Below are positions 49,242 through 61,345 of a stretch of DNA of 64,000 nt, piece by piece; position 1 is the first letter of the stretch, and every line of letters begins with the position of its first letter. Location: the NCBI GenBank assembly GCA_038503035.1, contig JAVSML010024716.1, forward strand, positions 167,144 to 231,143, read 5' to 3'. The notes beneath the pieces are model-generated. The model was not told the origin of the DNA. It searched no databases and saw only the letters and a list, made by a program, of their open reading frames with translations. The stretch is from Crocodylus rhombifer. Lineage: Eukaryota; Chordata; Crocodylia; Crocodylidae. A program made the translations under genes and the position numbers.

Positions 49242-49454
49242 TGGAGCTTGTAAGAAAATCTGCTTGCTTTCAGTGAAACAGGGTTCTTTTCCCGCCCCCC
49301 GCCTCTAACTAGAGTTCACGACAGGGTGACCCAGCTGGTTTATTGGAACAAGTGGGTCTGACATAAGTCAACTGCCCGTGGTCCTAGCCAGAAATAGTCA
49401 CGGAGAGGGTCACACTGTCTGGCACCTTGTGCTTACAGTGCAGGGCAAGGACGA

Positions 49455-49580
49455 ACTGGGCCTCTGTGGATAAGGCACTGGGCTGGGATTCAGGAGACGC
49501 AGGTGCAGCTTGACTGTATGAGTTTGGGCATGCCACTTAATCTCTCTGAGCCGTGACTTACCCCCTGCGTGGGAGCAGGG
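49455..49580 (+). repeat. MIR-like SINE fragment
   Basis: GGGCTGGGATTCAGGAGACG, then GGGCATGCCACTTAATCTCT and CTGAGCC. Confidence 0.7.
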
Positions 49581-49789
49581 GTTAGAGCATGGGCAGAGTG
49601 TGGAATTTGTGCCGCTCCAGTGTGAGGCTGCAGAGAGCGGGTCCGGCTCCTGGCCCTGGCTAGAGCTGTCCCTGGCTGCCCAGAGACTCTCTGGGCCTTG
49701 CTGGAGTTGGGGAAACATCTGGAGGGCAGGAGTGGCCCCAGCACTGGAGCTTCTCATTGAGGTTCTTGGAGTACGGCAGCAGCAAGGGG

Positions 49790-50260
49790 CCAAGTGGTCC
49801 CTTTGCGCCCGCCGTGGGCCGGCACCATGGCTGCCAAGGGGCACAGCAACGTGAGCTGGACTGCGTCCCTCGGTTTCCCCCTCTGCATGGGGGGCGGGAA
49901 GGACCCTGCTGCCGTGCACGTGGCCCTGTTGCGGGGTTTGGAGGAGGGCGATGTAAGGGGATAGGAATCCGGAGCTCGTGGCTGGCAAGCCCCTTCTTAG
50001 AGCTGCTCCCTGCCCGGCGAGATCGCGGGGAGCTGCGCTGAGGGTGGAGCTTTCCTAACCGAACATCTGCAGCTGGCTGGAGGAGACGGGCCAGCTGCCG
50101 GCCCGATAAACTGTTCCGTGGCTCCTTGCTCTGTTTATTTACTGCCGTGAGAAACGCGGCCCGCTCAGTCTGCGGGCCGAGGCTTTGAGCGGGTGCCCAG
50201 TTTCCGGCGGCGGGTGGGGTGGCTGCGCATGGCGTGGCAAGCGCAGGTAGGACAGTGACT
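49790..50260 (+). promoter_or_regulatory. CpG-rich block, possible promoter/first exon of an unidentified gene
   Basis: CpG density rises sharply relative to flanks. Two ATGs stand before good donors: GGCACCATGG at 49827 (7-8 codons, then GTGAGC) and GCGCATGGCG near 50228 (6 codons, then CAG|GTAGGA). A GATAAAC box lies at about 50104. No signal peptide or known protein start is recognised. Confidence 0.3.
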
Positions 50261-51205
50261 TGTTCAGCCGCATTGTGAGGGCTGCATTTAGGCGGCTCCC
50301 CTGCCCTTGAACCCCGCTTTTTTTTTTTTTCTGGGTCCGGTTTAAAATTCGGTTTATCTGTGACCACCCAAGAGGGGCTTTGTTGCAGTTTTCTTATTGA
50401 CCTCTTTGCCTGAGGCCTCCTCCAGCCCTGGCTTCTTTTCCCCATCACCATCTGCTCTTTGCTGGCTTCTAACAGAGGTGCTTCATTATTCCACTGTTTC
50501 AGCAGCTTCCCCTTGTATTGCACAGCAACCGCGACCAAGGAGGAAAGGCACAGCTTCGGCCTGCTTTGCAAAGGTCTCAAAGGCACCAGAAATCCCTGGG
50601 AAGTTGCAAGGGTTGGATCAGATGCCCATTCTCTCCAATCTGGCTCCTTATTTGCTTCTCAGGGCCCTTAAAGAAGCCAGATCCTCCGTGGTCATAACTC
50701 TGGTCAAGGTGACATGGCCATGGGAGCCCCAGTGAAGCAGCTGAGACCATGCTGGTTTCCTGTAACTGGGAATCTGGTATGAGATATGGGTTGTGATCTG
50801 GACCTCAAACCCAGGCAATCTGATGTAGTCAGTGCCGCCAGCAGCTGAAAATTTTTGCCCAGCTCCACACAGTTTCTTGATCAGAAAGTGCTGCTGCAGG
50901 GCACTGTGATGCTTCTGCGTTGAACTTTGTTTTTTGGGATTTGTGTTTCATTTTTCAACCCAGATGCATTCAGATTGGGATTAGGAAAAGATTTCCAACT
51001 GGCGGAGGGGAAAGCTCTGGAATGACACCATCTATAAGACTGACCTGGATACGTTTAGGGAAGATATGGGATGATGGGACAGGGAATTCTGATTTCTCAC
51101 CACTCGCACCGACAGTGGGGCCAGGTGCTTGCAGGCCCCAGGTTGCAATGCAGAGGCTGTTCCCTTGTAGTGCAGAAGGTGTCTGGTAATCCTATGCTTA
51201 AGTGG

Positions 51206-53640
51206 TTTCATAGATTTCATAGACATCAGGGCTGGAAGGGACCTCAGGCGATCATCGAGTCCAGCCCCCTGCCCAAAGGGCAGGAAGTGAGCTGGGGTCA
51301 TAGGATCCCAGCAAGATAAGCATCCAATTTACTCCTGAAGGTGTTCAATGTAGGTGCTTGAACCACCTCCGCTGGCAGGCTGTTCCAGACCTCGGGGGCT
51401 CGGGCAGTAAAGAAATTCTTCCTTATGTCCAGCCTGAAACGGTCTTGCAGGAGTTTGTGACCGTTCGACCTAGTCATCCCTTGGGGCGCTCTGGTGAACA
51501 AACGTTCCCCCAGATCCTGGTGGTCACCCTGATAAACTTATAGGTGGCCATCAGATCACCCCTGAGCCTGCGCTTTTCCAGGCTAAAGAGTCCCATGGCT
51601 CTCAGCCTGTCATCCTAAGATCTGTTTTCCTGACCTCTGATCATGCGCGTGGCTCTCCTCTGGACTCTCTCAAGCTTCTCCACATCCTTTTTGAATTGTG
51701 GAGCCCAAAACTGGATGCAGTACTCCAGCTGCGGCCTCACCAAGGCCGAGTACAAGGGGAGAATGACGTCCCGGGATTTGCTCGAGAAGCATCTATGGAT
51801 GCAAGCCAGCGTTTTGGTCGCTTTACTAGCCGCAGCATCGCATTGCAGGCTCATGTTCATCTTGTGGTCAGTGATGACCCCCAAGTCTCTTTCTTCTATA
51901 GTGCTAACCAACGTAGCACTGCCGAGCCTATAAGGGTGCTGCAGGTTTTTCCTCCCAAGGTGGAGAGCCTTGCATTTTTCGGTGTTAAACACCATGAGGT
52001 TCTCGTCCGCCCATTTGCTGAGCTTGTCCAGGTCAGCCTGGATCACCCGCCTGTCCTCTGGCGTGGATGCTTTGCCCCAAAGTTTGGTGTCATCGGCGAA
52101 CTTGGCCAGTCCACTCCTGACTCCAATGTCCACATCGTTAATGAAGATGTTGAACAGTATGGGTCCCAGGACAGAGCCTTGAGGGACCCCACTGGTCACA
52201 GGGCACCACAATGAGCGACTGCCATCAATCACAACCCTCTGGGTCTGACCACGAAGCCAATTTCCCAGCCAGCGGATTGTGGTGGAGCCAAGGCCACAAC
52301 TGGCCAGTTTGGCCAAGAGGTGATCATGGGATACCAGATCAAAGGCTTTTTTGAAGTCAAGATATATGACATCAACCTCTTCTCCCTTGTCCAGGTGATA
52401 GGTCACCTGGTCATAGAAGGAAATGAGATCGGTCAAACAAGACCTACCCGCAACAAACCCGTGCTGGCTATCCCATAGGATGTTAGCCTGGGCCAGTCCC
52501 TCAAGGATGGCCTCCTTAATAAACTTTTCTAGGATCTTCCCCAGGATAGAAGTCAGGCTAATGGGCCTGTAGTTAGCCAGATCCACTCTCCTCCCTTTCT
52601 TGAAGATCGGCACCACATTGGCCTTCTTCCAGTCTTCGGGCACTACACCAGAGCGCCAGGAGTTTTCAAAGATCCGTGCCAGGGGCTGGGCTATGACGCT
52701 CGCCAGCTCCTTGAGTACCCTGGGGTGCAGATTGTCAGGGCCGGCTGACTTGAAGGTATCCAGCTTTTCAAGGTGTTCCTTCATGAGGTCAGCATTGATG
52801 GAGGGCAGGGGATCCCCATCACCCGGATCTCCCTGTCCCATAGCGGGCATGGGCATCCCATGGGACTGATGAAAGACTGACGCAAAGTACCTATTTAATA
52901 GGTTGGCTTTTTCCTGGGCGTCAGTTGTCAGTTGCCCCATTTGGTTTAGCAGGGGTCCAACATTGCCCTTGCTTTTCCTCCGGCTCCCCACATATCTGAA
53001 AAAGGACTTTTTGTTGTCCTTGATGCTTGAAGCTAGTTGGAGTTCAGTTGCAGCCTTGGCTTTCCTGGTTTGCTCCCTGCAGGACCGGACCAGCGCAGAA
53101 TAATCCTCCTTGGAGGTGAATCCCGTCCTCCATCCTTTGTAGGCTTTCCTTTTTAGCCGCAGGAGGTCCGCTAGGTCCCTGGAGAGCCAGGAGCGCTGCT
53201 GTGCCTTCTTGCTGCCTTTCCTCCGTGTTGGAATAGATTTAGCTTGTGCATTGAGGATCGCTTCCTTGAGAAGCAACCACTCTTCTTGAACTCCCATCTC
53301 CCTGGGGTCACGGTCCCTGAGGGCCTGACCAACAAGCCTCTTGAGCTTGTCAAAGTCGGCTTTTCTGAAGTCAAGGACTTCTGTGTTGCTGGTGACCAGC
53401 AAAAACCCTCCCTGGTTGCCAGGAAGACTTTCCTCCACTTCCATGAATGCTCTTGGCTTCTGGGTTTTTCTGCCTTTTTTCTGAAGCACAGGAACACTAA
53501 TCACAGATACAGCTGGGGGTGTTGATGGGTTCATTGCTCCTGCTGTGACTTGGAAAGCCCGGAGGTTTTTGGCTAGGGGTGTTGCTCTTCCACTCGGGGT
53601 CACACCAATTGCTAAGTCTGGAGTCAAGAAAGAACTTTTT
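51206..53640 (-). mobile_element. CR1 LINE copy, best preserved in the window
   Basis: A 5'-truncated element of about 2.4 kb ending at the tandem CTATGAAAT tail (51206-51222). It keeps most of ORF2 downstream of the endonuclease. The upstream boundary is somewhere between 53640 and 53700. Confidence 0.92.
51615..53627 (-). pseudogene. CR1 ORF2 reverse transcriptase, open for 670 codons
   Basis: The RT of a non-LTR retrotransposon. Visible in order: linker GVQEEWLLLKEAIL, fingers IKDNKKSFFRYVG, KSAGPDNLHPRVLKELA, VVPIFKKG and NYRPISLTSILGK, domain A YLDFKKAFDLVSHDHLL, domain B TSGVPQGSVLGPILFNIFIN, domain C FADD (about residues 510-513), and the C-terminal [20 protein letters not shown]. The frame ends at a TAG where sister copies read Pro-Tyr. 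A 1-base deletion near 51525-51535 then shifts the remaining ~100 codons (51298-51501 in another frame). The apurinic endonuclease domain is absent, so it is not autonomous. Confidence 0.93.
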
Positions 53641-53699
53641 GCTCTAGGTCACATTGATCATGGATTAGGGTACAAGGGAGGGCATCCACCAGAGTCGGG

Positions 53700-55082
53700 G
53701 GCTAGTCTGAACCCTGATGACTGGAACACATGGCAGGGAGGGTCAGTCGGTCATCGTTATGCCTAGTGACCTAGCTGGAAACCCCCTGTGCTCTGGTCAC
53801 TTTACAGCCAACCCCACAGCTTCCTGCAGTGTTCGCGCAGGAATCACCGCCGCTATTACTGTAATCAGCCCATTACACATTCCCCGCCAGGTGCACAGTC
53901 GCCCCAGGACGCGTACCCTTGGCCCAGACAGTGCCATGGAAGTGGCATCTGATTAGAAGCAGCTGCATCTGCAACCCTCGGGGAAGAGGCTGGGATGCTT
54001 CCAGCCGGGATTAACCACTGGTATGTCCTGCAGGGTCCTGCAGACTCTCTGTCAGCAAAGCCCGTATCCGTCCCCACGTCACCGAGGTGAAGCGTGAGGC
54101 TGACCGCGGGGTGGTGGTTACCCAGACCTGCAATCTAACTGCCGGGAGCTGAGAAACCCCAGCGACTCCTCGTCATTTCATGGTTGAGACTGACATGTGC
54201 TGCTGATTAACCCTTGAGTGGCTGCTGGCAGGGGAGGGCAATGGGGGAGAGCTTGGTTTTGCTTCCACAAAGGGCGCTCTAACCCAGAGCGTTGGCCACA
54301 GAGCGCTGGATGCCCTTGGCACGGGTCCCGTGACACGCGGGGTCTGAATGTTCTGTGTGCTGCTGTCCACAAACAAGGGCCTCGCAGCCCTGCCCAGGGA
54401 CTCGGTGTCCCCTGAGGCTCATCCGTCTCCTGCTTCCATAGTGCTGTCCTCATGGCTCCAATGCCACCCCCACAGAGGGCTCCTTTCTTACTCTTCAGGG
54501 ACAAAACATTGAACATTCCCATCCTTATGCCCTGCGTTGCTGCAGGAAGATCTGGTCTGGGACTGAAGTGAGTGAGATTGACCCTCCCTGCCCCCTGCCT
54601 CCAGTGGTATGGGGGAGGGAATTTTCCTGGCAGTGCTTAGCGTTAAGTCAGGTCTAGGCAAAGGGTGGAGCGTGTGGCGGATGTCTGCAGTCTCACAATT
54701 TTGTCTTTGCAATAGGATGTCTGCTGGGTTGTAGTGGTTAGCCGGAGTGGGGGGATATGCAGGCTCTCCGTGGTATGCGTGCTGGGTTGTATTCAAGGCG
54801 GGGTCCAGTAACATCCCCATAATGCAGCCCAGCACACACTCCCAGTGGGAATGCCTAGGCTCAGCACCACCACTGCTGCCCTGCTGAAGTCCCTGTGACC
54901 ACACCGCGGGCCCAGTCCTACGTTCTCTGCTGCCCTTCAGTTCCCAGGGCCACTGCCCCTGCCCAGCACAGTTTCCATGGGCTCTGCTGTTCAGCTCCTG
55001 TCTTGTTCTTTGCACGGTGCTGCCCATATTCAGCTGCTCTGTGCTGTTGCTTTGGGCCCTACTCCATAGGACATGCCAGCTG
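53700..55082. other. Intergenic region without recognised genes
   Basis: No repeat family or exon recognised. Confidence 0.5.
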
Positions 55083-55270
55083 CAGGGGCAGGCAATTATT
55101 TCAGGCGGAGGGCCACTTACTTGAGTTTTGGCAAGCTATCGAGGGCCTCATGACAGGCAGCCGGGGGCAGATAGATATTAATTTTCTAAATTTTTTAGGA
55201 GTCCCACGGGCGGGATAGAATGGCCTGGCAGGTTGCATCTGGCCCCCGGGCTGCATTTTGCCCACCCCTG
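55083..55270. mobile_element. Non-autonomous hAT MITE, copy 3 (188 bp, inverted)
   Basis: Opposite orientation to the other two copies: CAGGGGCAGGCAATTATT ... GCATTTTGCCCACCCCTG, with the same internal GGCCTGGCAGG and GGCAGATAGATATTAATTTTC blocks. The target duplication is no longer visible. Confidence 0.75.
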
Positions 55271-58200
55271 AGTTAGGGTATTACCCAGAGAAAACTTTAG
55301 CTTGTCCTGGTTGGAGGTTAAAGAGACACTTCACTTCACTGAACAGCCACTGTCAAACCACCAGCTCCTCTTCCCACTGCCCAGCCTAGCTGCTAAATGA
55401 TCCAGATGCCTCCTTTTATTCAAGACTCTCTCCTGCAATAAAGTGCTCTTTACCCGATACTGCTCCAGAGTAATTTGCTGGCTGCATCTCACACCCCACA
55501 TGCTGTAGTGATCAGCCATACTGCCCTGTGAGCAGTCCTGAGCTGATGCCCTTCAGCAGACATCTAGGGTAGATTTGCTCCAGAGCTGGAGCCAGATTCC
55601 CACACCAGCTCAGCCTGCTGTATGCCTGTTGGGTGCTGAGCACTTGGGAAATACTGAACCCAGATGAGTGCTGAAATGCAACCATGCAGCCGATGGGCAC
55701 CAAACACATGGAAATGGGGCACTAAGCACTTGGAAAATTGGGCCTCTGCTGGACAGACCCCTGTTCCAGGAGTCCTTTCTCCAAGCAGTTTGTTTCCTCA
55801 GTAGACACTCCTTTCTCAGCACCTATGTGGAGCTGTGGTGCATCGCCTCCACAGCACCTATCTTGTACATTTGCTGGATGGCACAGCAGTTGCAAAACTC
55901 TTAATGGGATTACATGACTCATTTGCCTGCAGTGACAACAGAGTGGCTCTGATGACCCAAAAGGTCCCCTCCAGTTTTGTGTCCCCTGTTCCTAATTTAG
56001 CAGCTTAATTCCCGCTGGTAATCAATAAGACTTAGGCTCCTAAAGCACTTCAGTTACACCAGCTGATGCTCCTGGGTGTCTTCAGCAAGTTGAACCCTTG
56101 TCTGAGGCAGACCAACACATTGTACATTAACCTACACAGGCAGTTAGACCTGTTTGGGCTGAAATTGCATGTTTTATTTCTTTTATTTCTCTCTCTGCAA
56201 CTGGTGGCCCAGGGGCCATGTGGCCATGAGGGGTTAGCTTGCTGCCTGCAAGGGGTTAACATGCAGCCCATGGGCTCCTGCCTGGCCATCACTTCTCCCA
56301 TTGTGCCTCCTGCTATGGTGGCTGGGAGCGCTGGACTCCCCTGTCTCTCTTCCTGCAGGGACAAGATAGCATGATGGGAGGGGACCAGGGAGAGGTCTCT
56401 GCTGCCCATGGTCTGTATATGGCTGTGGGGAGAGGAGCCAGGCTGCACACACTGGGGGCAGGGAGTGGGCCACATGCATTGCAAGGCGGATGCCAGCAGG
56501 GCTGTCCCTGGAGTGTGGGGCCTGGGGGTCTGGGGCCCCCTGCCACCCAGGATCAGGACAGCCCTGCTCTAGGTTCACAGACTGGCCTCACTTACTCGTC
56601 TGATCCTCAGAGCAAAATGTAGGGATTAGTGGTCACCTGTTCCGGCTTAGTTCTTTGTCTCCAGGCATCTTATGGAAGCGCGCATCTCTGGAGAGAGCAT
56701 GGTACCCCCCGTGGGAAAGCTAGAGCAGAAGCACATAGCTGCAGGCTGTAGCAGTCAGCATCACCTAGACTGAACAGTGCAAAGCAGGATGGACACCATG
56801 TTCAGTGGAACAGCTGATGAATACTAGCACTTCCAGTTCTTGGACTTCACACACCGGCTGCAGGGAGAGGGTTTTGTCCTCAGGACTCGTACAGGAGCTC
56901 ACGGCATCAGGTGTCTGTCTGGACACTGCAGCTGGCTCCACTTAGAGCTTTCACTAAATGTCTCCTTAAAATGCTATTATTTTCGTTGAAGAAAAACAGA
57001 GGAAGCCACAACCAAACACATTTGTGGGCCCCGTGCTTCCATTCCCAGTTTCCTGCTTCCCTCCAAGTGAGCTTTCATAAACACTTCATGTGAACGGGGT
57101 TGTGTTTGGAACAACCCGAAGCCTTGCTGGCTCTGTGGTCAGTCTGCATTACTCATGGTTTTGTAGTTTAATTTTCTTCCTGTCGACGGCCTCTTCCATA
57201 TCATGATCTTCCTAGAGTCTAGTGAAAGACTTGTTTCACTCAGCTCTTGTGCAGTTTAGGGTAGTGGTCTTCATATGCAGGGAGAAGTAGTGTATCGTTT
57301 GACTGGCCCTCCATCTGAAGCGCCAGTGCTCTCCTAGGGCTTGGGGCGACCTTGGAGAATGGAGGACCCCAATAACATAAGATGATCATACATGACTTTG
57401 CAGTGACCCTCTGCCTTTCGCCCAAGGAGCCAGGATTTCCCACAGCTACCTTGGCCAAGTTTAGTCATTGCTATGAGTCCACACTGGGCATAGGATTTAG
57501 GCTGAGCCATTGGAAAGAGGACTCAACACGCTGAGGCAGAAGGGAAGATAGCACAATCCATCTCGGTGAGGTGGCACATCAGCCGGTTCTGGGAACCGTG
57601 TCACTGGCTTCTTAACACGGATAGTCCCCACCTGCCCTCGTCCTTCTCCATTTGGGAATGAGTGTGAATTCCTGCCTGCTCTCATCAGCCTATGACTAAC
57701 AGCTTCGCAATACATGTTCTTTCGCTGCTTGCAAGAAACGAGATGGACCAGTTCTAAGGCTAAGCTATCTGGCTTTAATGGAGGAAAATTAATCTTTCTC
57801 ACTTAATCCCTGATTTACTGGAAATGATACTGGGTTTTCCTTTGGCCTGTTCTGCTCTGCCTTCTCTGGAAGGGAAATGCCTTCATCTTCTTTTGAATGA
57901 CAAAATGCTTCTTGTATCTATCCCACAACAGAGTCAGAGGAAGGATGGTTTGGTAAAAGGACTGGCTTGAGATGCGTTGGATGTGGATTTGAGACTGTGC
58001 ACTGAAGAGCTCAAGCAGTTAAGGCCACGTTTGTGATTGGTTCTTTACAGATATCAGAGAGACTTGCCCAAGGCTACACAGCAAGCTTCAGCAGTGCTCA
58101 AACTGCCACTGTAGGTCAGTGTAGCACCTGATCTTCTTTGCTATTGTAATAAATTAGATTATTTGACTGCTATTATAATGAGAAGCATTTCTTCCTTGCA

Positions 58201-59789
58201 GAGCAAAGGAGAAATTTAAGGGTGGGATTACTCAAAGGAGCTTCCATCTCAATTTGGGCTTCCATCTAGATTCATTTCCTTCAGGTACAAAAAAGTGACA
58301 GAGAGGTGCACTGTGGTGGTAAAGATAGGCAGGCAGCTGTTCCAAATGGCTGGAGCTGATGAGACTAGGAAGTGACCAGCTGAATGGACCAAGAGAGATG
58401 GACAAAACTTGTGTAGGGCACAACATAACGTTACTGTCATTGGGAATCGTGGTGATGAGCAGGGAGCAGCAAAGGGACCTGAGGCCAGGTGGCCATGCTC
58501 CTTTGCACCTTTATGGAGGGGGTTGGCATCAGCCTGCCATGCATGCTGGAATCTGAAGAGCTGGGGCTGGTAAAGGTCACCACCGTGGCTGTGTGCTAGA
58601 CCCCAGAGATGGCTCCATTACCAGAATTCCTCACCAGAGGATCCATGTGGCAAGAAGGTTTCATCGCAGCTCTATCCTGCAGGAGCTACAAGTCAAGATT
58701 CAAAGTCCTAACACAGCTTGCTGCAGAGGATTGGGAGAGTTCTAGGATTACACAAGAGGGAAGAAGAATGCAACCCTGTGGGTGAACGCACATTACTTTC
58801 ATTTTTGCAACTATTTTTTTTCCTCATCTATCCATTTGTCTTGACACATCCAGCAGCTGGGTTTGCAACAGAAGGAAGGATACTCATACCCAGCCCTGGC
58901 CCATGCTCAACAGTAGAGGTGTGAGGGATCTGTAACCTGAAGAGTGAGGTTGACTCACTAAGGGAGCAACTAACAACTGCCTTGGTTTTCTTTCTTTAAG
59001 CTTGTGACTTTTCTCCAAACACAGTTAAGAAGGATTCATCTTCTCCAGGGCAGGGAGGATGTGCGACAGCAGCTAGGAGACAAATTTATCTGAAGCTGAA
59101 GACCAGCAACCCTCAAAAACCACCAGGCAGGGGGAGATGGATCACTAGCTGGTGACCTGATTTGAAGAGCGAGCGGTTTTCGTAGGACCTGTTGTAGTCT
59201 CCATAGTATCAATAAAAACAACCCACACTTGTAAAGTAAAGCTGAGTCTTGACCTGGGGATTTCCAGGCGGCCAGAGGTGGAGGGGAAAGGGAGGGCATT
59301 GGAAACAGATGTTTTCAATTAAGAGATGAGTATATGGAAACAAATAGGTTATGCCTTGATCTGTAGCTACAGCATGGCTCGAGCACACAGGCCTGTGTAA
59401 AACTTCTTGGATTTGCCTGTAGTTTCTACCAGAAGTAAGACAGGTGCCATGTCTGATACCATGATATATCAGCTGTTCCATAGGACATGGGTGCAACCAC
59501 CCCGAGAGATCCTCACGTGGGACTTGTCCACGGTAGATTCCTGGTGCCTTAAGGTTCTGTCTGTCCTATAGGAAGAGCGTGTATCTTTTTTTATTTTATT
59601 ATTATTGTTGTTAAGGGGACTGACAGGGCCATCACAGTATCTGCTCTCCTACCTGTCTAAAGCAGTCTGCTGTGATTCGCCTGCCACGCTTTGATATATT
59701 AATACTGTGTATAAAAATGTGGGAGGCTGCCCATTTAATGCCCCAATGCCAAGGGCGTAATACATGGCTCCAACCTTCCCTTTACTGTG
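55271..59789. other. Intergenic region, mostly unique sequence
   Basis: Apart from a 70-bp MITE-like hairpin (56497-56566) and a possible MIR remnant near 58040-58095, nothing recognised. Confidence 0.5.
56497..56566. mobile_element. 70-bp MITE-like inverted repeat
   Basis: Perfect 11-bp terminal inverted repeats CAGGGCTGTCC / GGACAGCCCTG with a GC-rich centre. No target duplication, so possibly an internally deleted hAT derivative. Confidence 0.5.
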
Positions 59790-61345
59790 CCCCATGCCTT
59801 GCAGATGTCATCCACAATCACTACCACCATGACTCCCCCAGTCTCATTGCTGGGCCGCACTTGGCCTCTGGACCAAAATCTGCCTCAAGCATCCAGAGAC
59901 TTACCTGGCTTCATGTTCGTTCACTGAGGCCTCAACTCATGCCCCCTCACTGGGCTTCCTGCCTCTCATTAGGCTCCTAGCCCTTCTCACTCTACCCCTC
60001 TCTGGGGTCACTACTCTGCGCCTTCACTGGGGCTGCAGGGCTTTATGCCCCTTAAATCTCAGGTGTCTGTTGATGTGCCTGGACCTCACTTTCAGCCTAT
60101 GGCTCACTGAGACATTGAGCATCTGTCAACATACCTGGACTTCACTCTCCTTCAGGTCTCCCACTATGCCTCAGTCGTTCAGGCTTTGGGTCTCAGGCCC
60201 TCCTGGCCTCCCTGTTGTTGCCCCAAGCCTATTGCTTTTTACTCAGGGTGTTCTCCCCTAGCTTTTCCCCTCCATAGGGGCTTTCCAGTGCCCCAAACTT
60301 TCCCTTCACTACAGAGGCACTGGTGTGGCATTTTCTGAGAACTGCCCCACCACAAGCAGCCCCACCACACTATCCTCCCCAGCAGGGTGTAATTTCAGGT
60401 CATTCCCCAAGCCCAATGCAGGCCTACCTGCACTGGTCTTTCTTGACCCCTCTGGGGTTTCCTGGTTTTCCTATTGAGCTGCCTGCTCCTGGGCACTCTG
60501 TCATAGCCTCCATCTCCTAATTTCCTTTCACTGGTTCCATCTCTAGCTGACCCCTTTTCAGATGCCTCCCATCCAGATGCTGTGCTTCAGCCTCCTTTAT
60601 CACAGCCTTCTGTCCATTTGAGCCTGGCCTCCTTTTGACAGTGATGTCCCCATTGAAAGGACCTTCATCTTTCTTAGGCTCTGGCCCCACCTCTAGGCCA
60701 GTCAGGGTGCCAGATAGGTCTTCACAGCCCTGGCCTGCCCCTTGCAGTGGGTTTAATTGCTTTTCTGCCTTTCAGCCCTGGCCCCCTGGCCCCCAGTTGA
60801 GATACTCTGGCATCATTGTAGCAGTATCTGACCTCCCTAGAAAGCATGGGTCCTCCTCTGGGTCCCAACATATAGCCATCCATTCCTGGGATGGCCTGGT
60901 GCCCAAGAGATCTAATGTGAGGCAGCCCTTCACTCAGCTGGGCTCACCTGAGCCTCTGGCCTCACCCCTGCCAGTTTAATCAGGGCCTGGCTTAGCCCCT
61001 GTGTAAGTCCACAACTCTAAGCCCCTTTTGCAAGGTTGGCCTCACTCTTTCCTAAGCCCAAAGTCATCTCCCCAGGGCTTGGGACCCCACAGAGTCCCTA
61101 GGAGCCTCCTCCATCCCCACTGTTCCTACGCTGAACCTCCAGGTGTTCCTGGGAGCACTGGATCTAAAGCTGGTGATGTTGCTGCAGCAGCAAATGCCCA
61201 TTCTACCCCGCAGGGCCTGCTCTTATGCTGAGGCTGCTCCTCCCTGCTCCAATCAGGCAGCCTCCTGGCTGTCGTGTGACCGCCTGATTGGCTCTGCAGT
61301 CACCTGCAGGCTGTTTTGCAGCCTGCTCAGGCCCTTAAAGTGGCA
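59790..61345 (-). other. Pyrimidine-rich block, possibly an old LTR/leader on the minus strand
   Basis: About 1.5 kb with strong C+T bias on the plus strand, with sharp edges against AT-rich flanks. It contains a 56-bp-offset internal duplication (60066 and 60122). On the minus strand the right end has CTTTAAGGGCC and CATAAGAGC promoter-like motifs. No protein domain. The retroelement idea is an inference only. Confidence 0.25.

Noticed and set aside
49660..50586. 308-codon minus-strand ORF
   Set aside because: No domain or homology, Arg/Pro/Ser-rich composition typical of a frame opened by high GC, and it overlaps the CpG-rich block.
55945..55990. Possible CR1 3' end (GATGACCCAAAAGGTCCCCT)
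   Set aside because: Only about 30 bases resemble the CR1 tail; too short to support.
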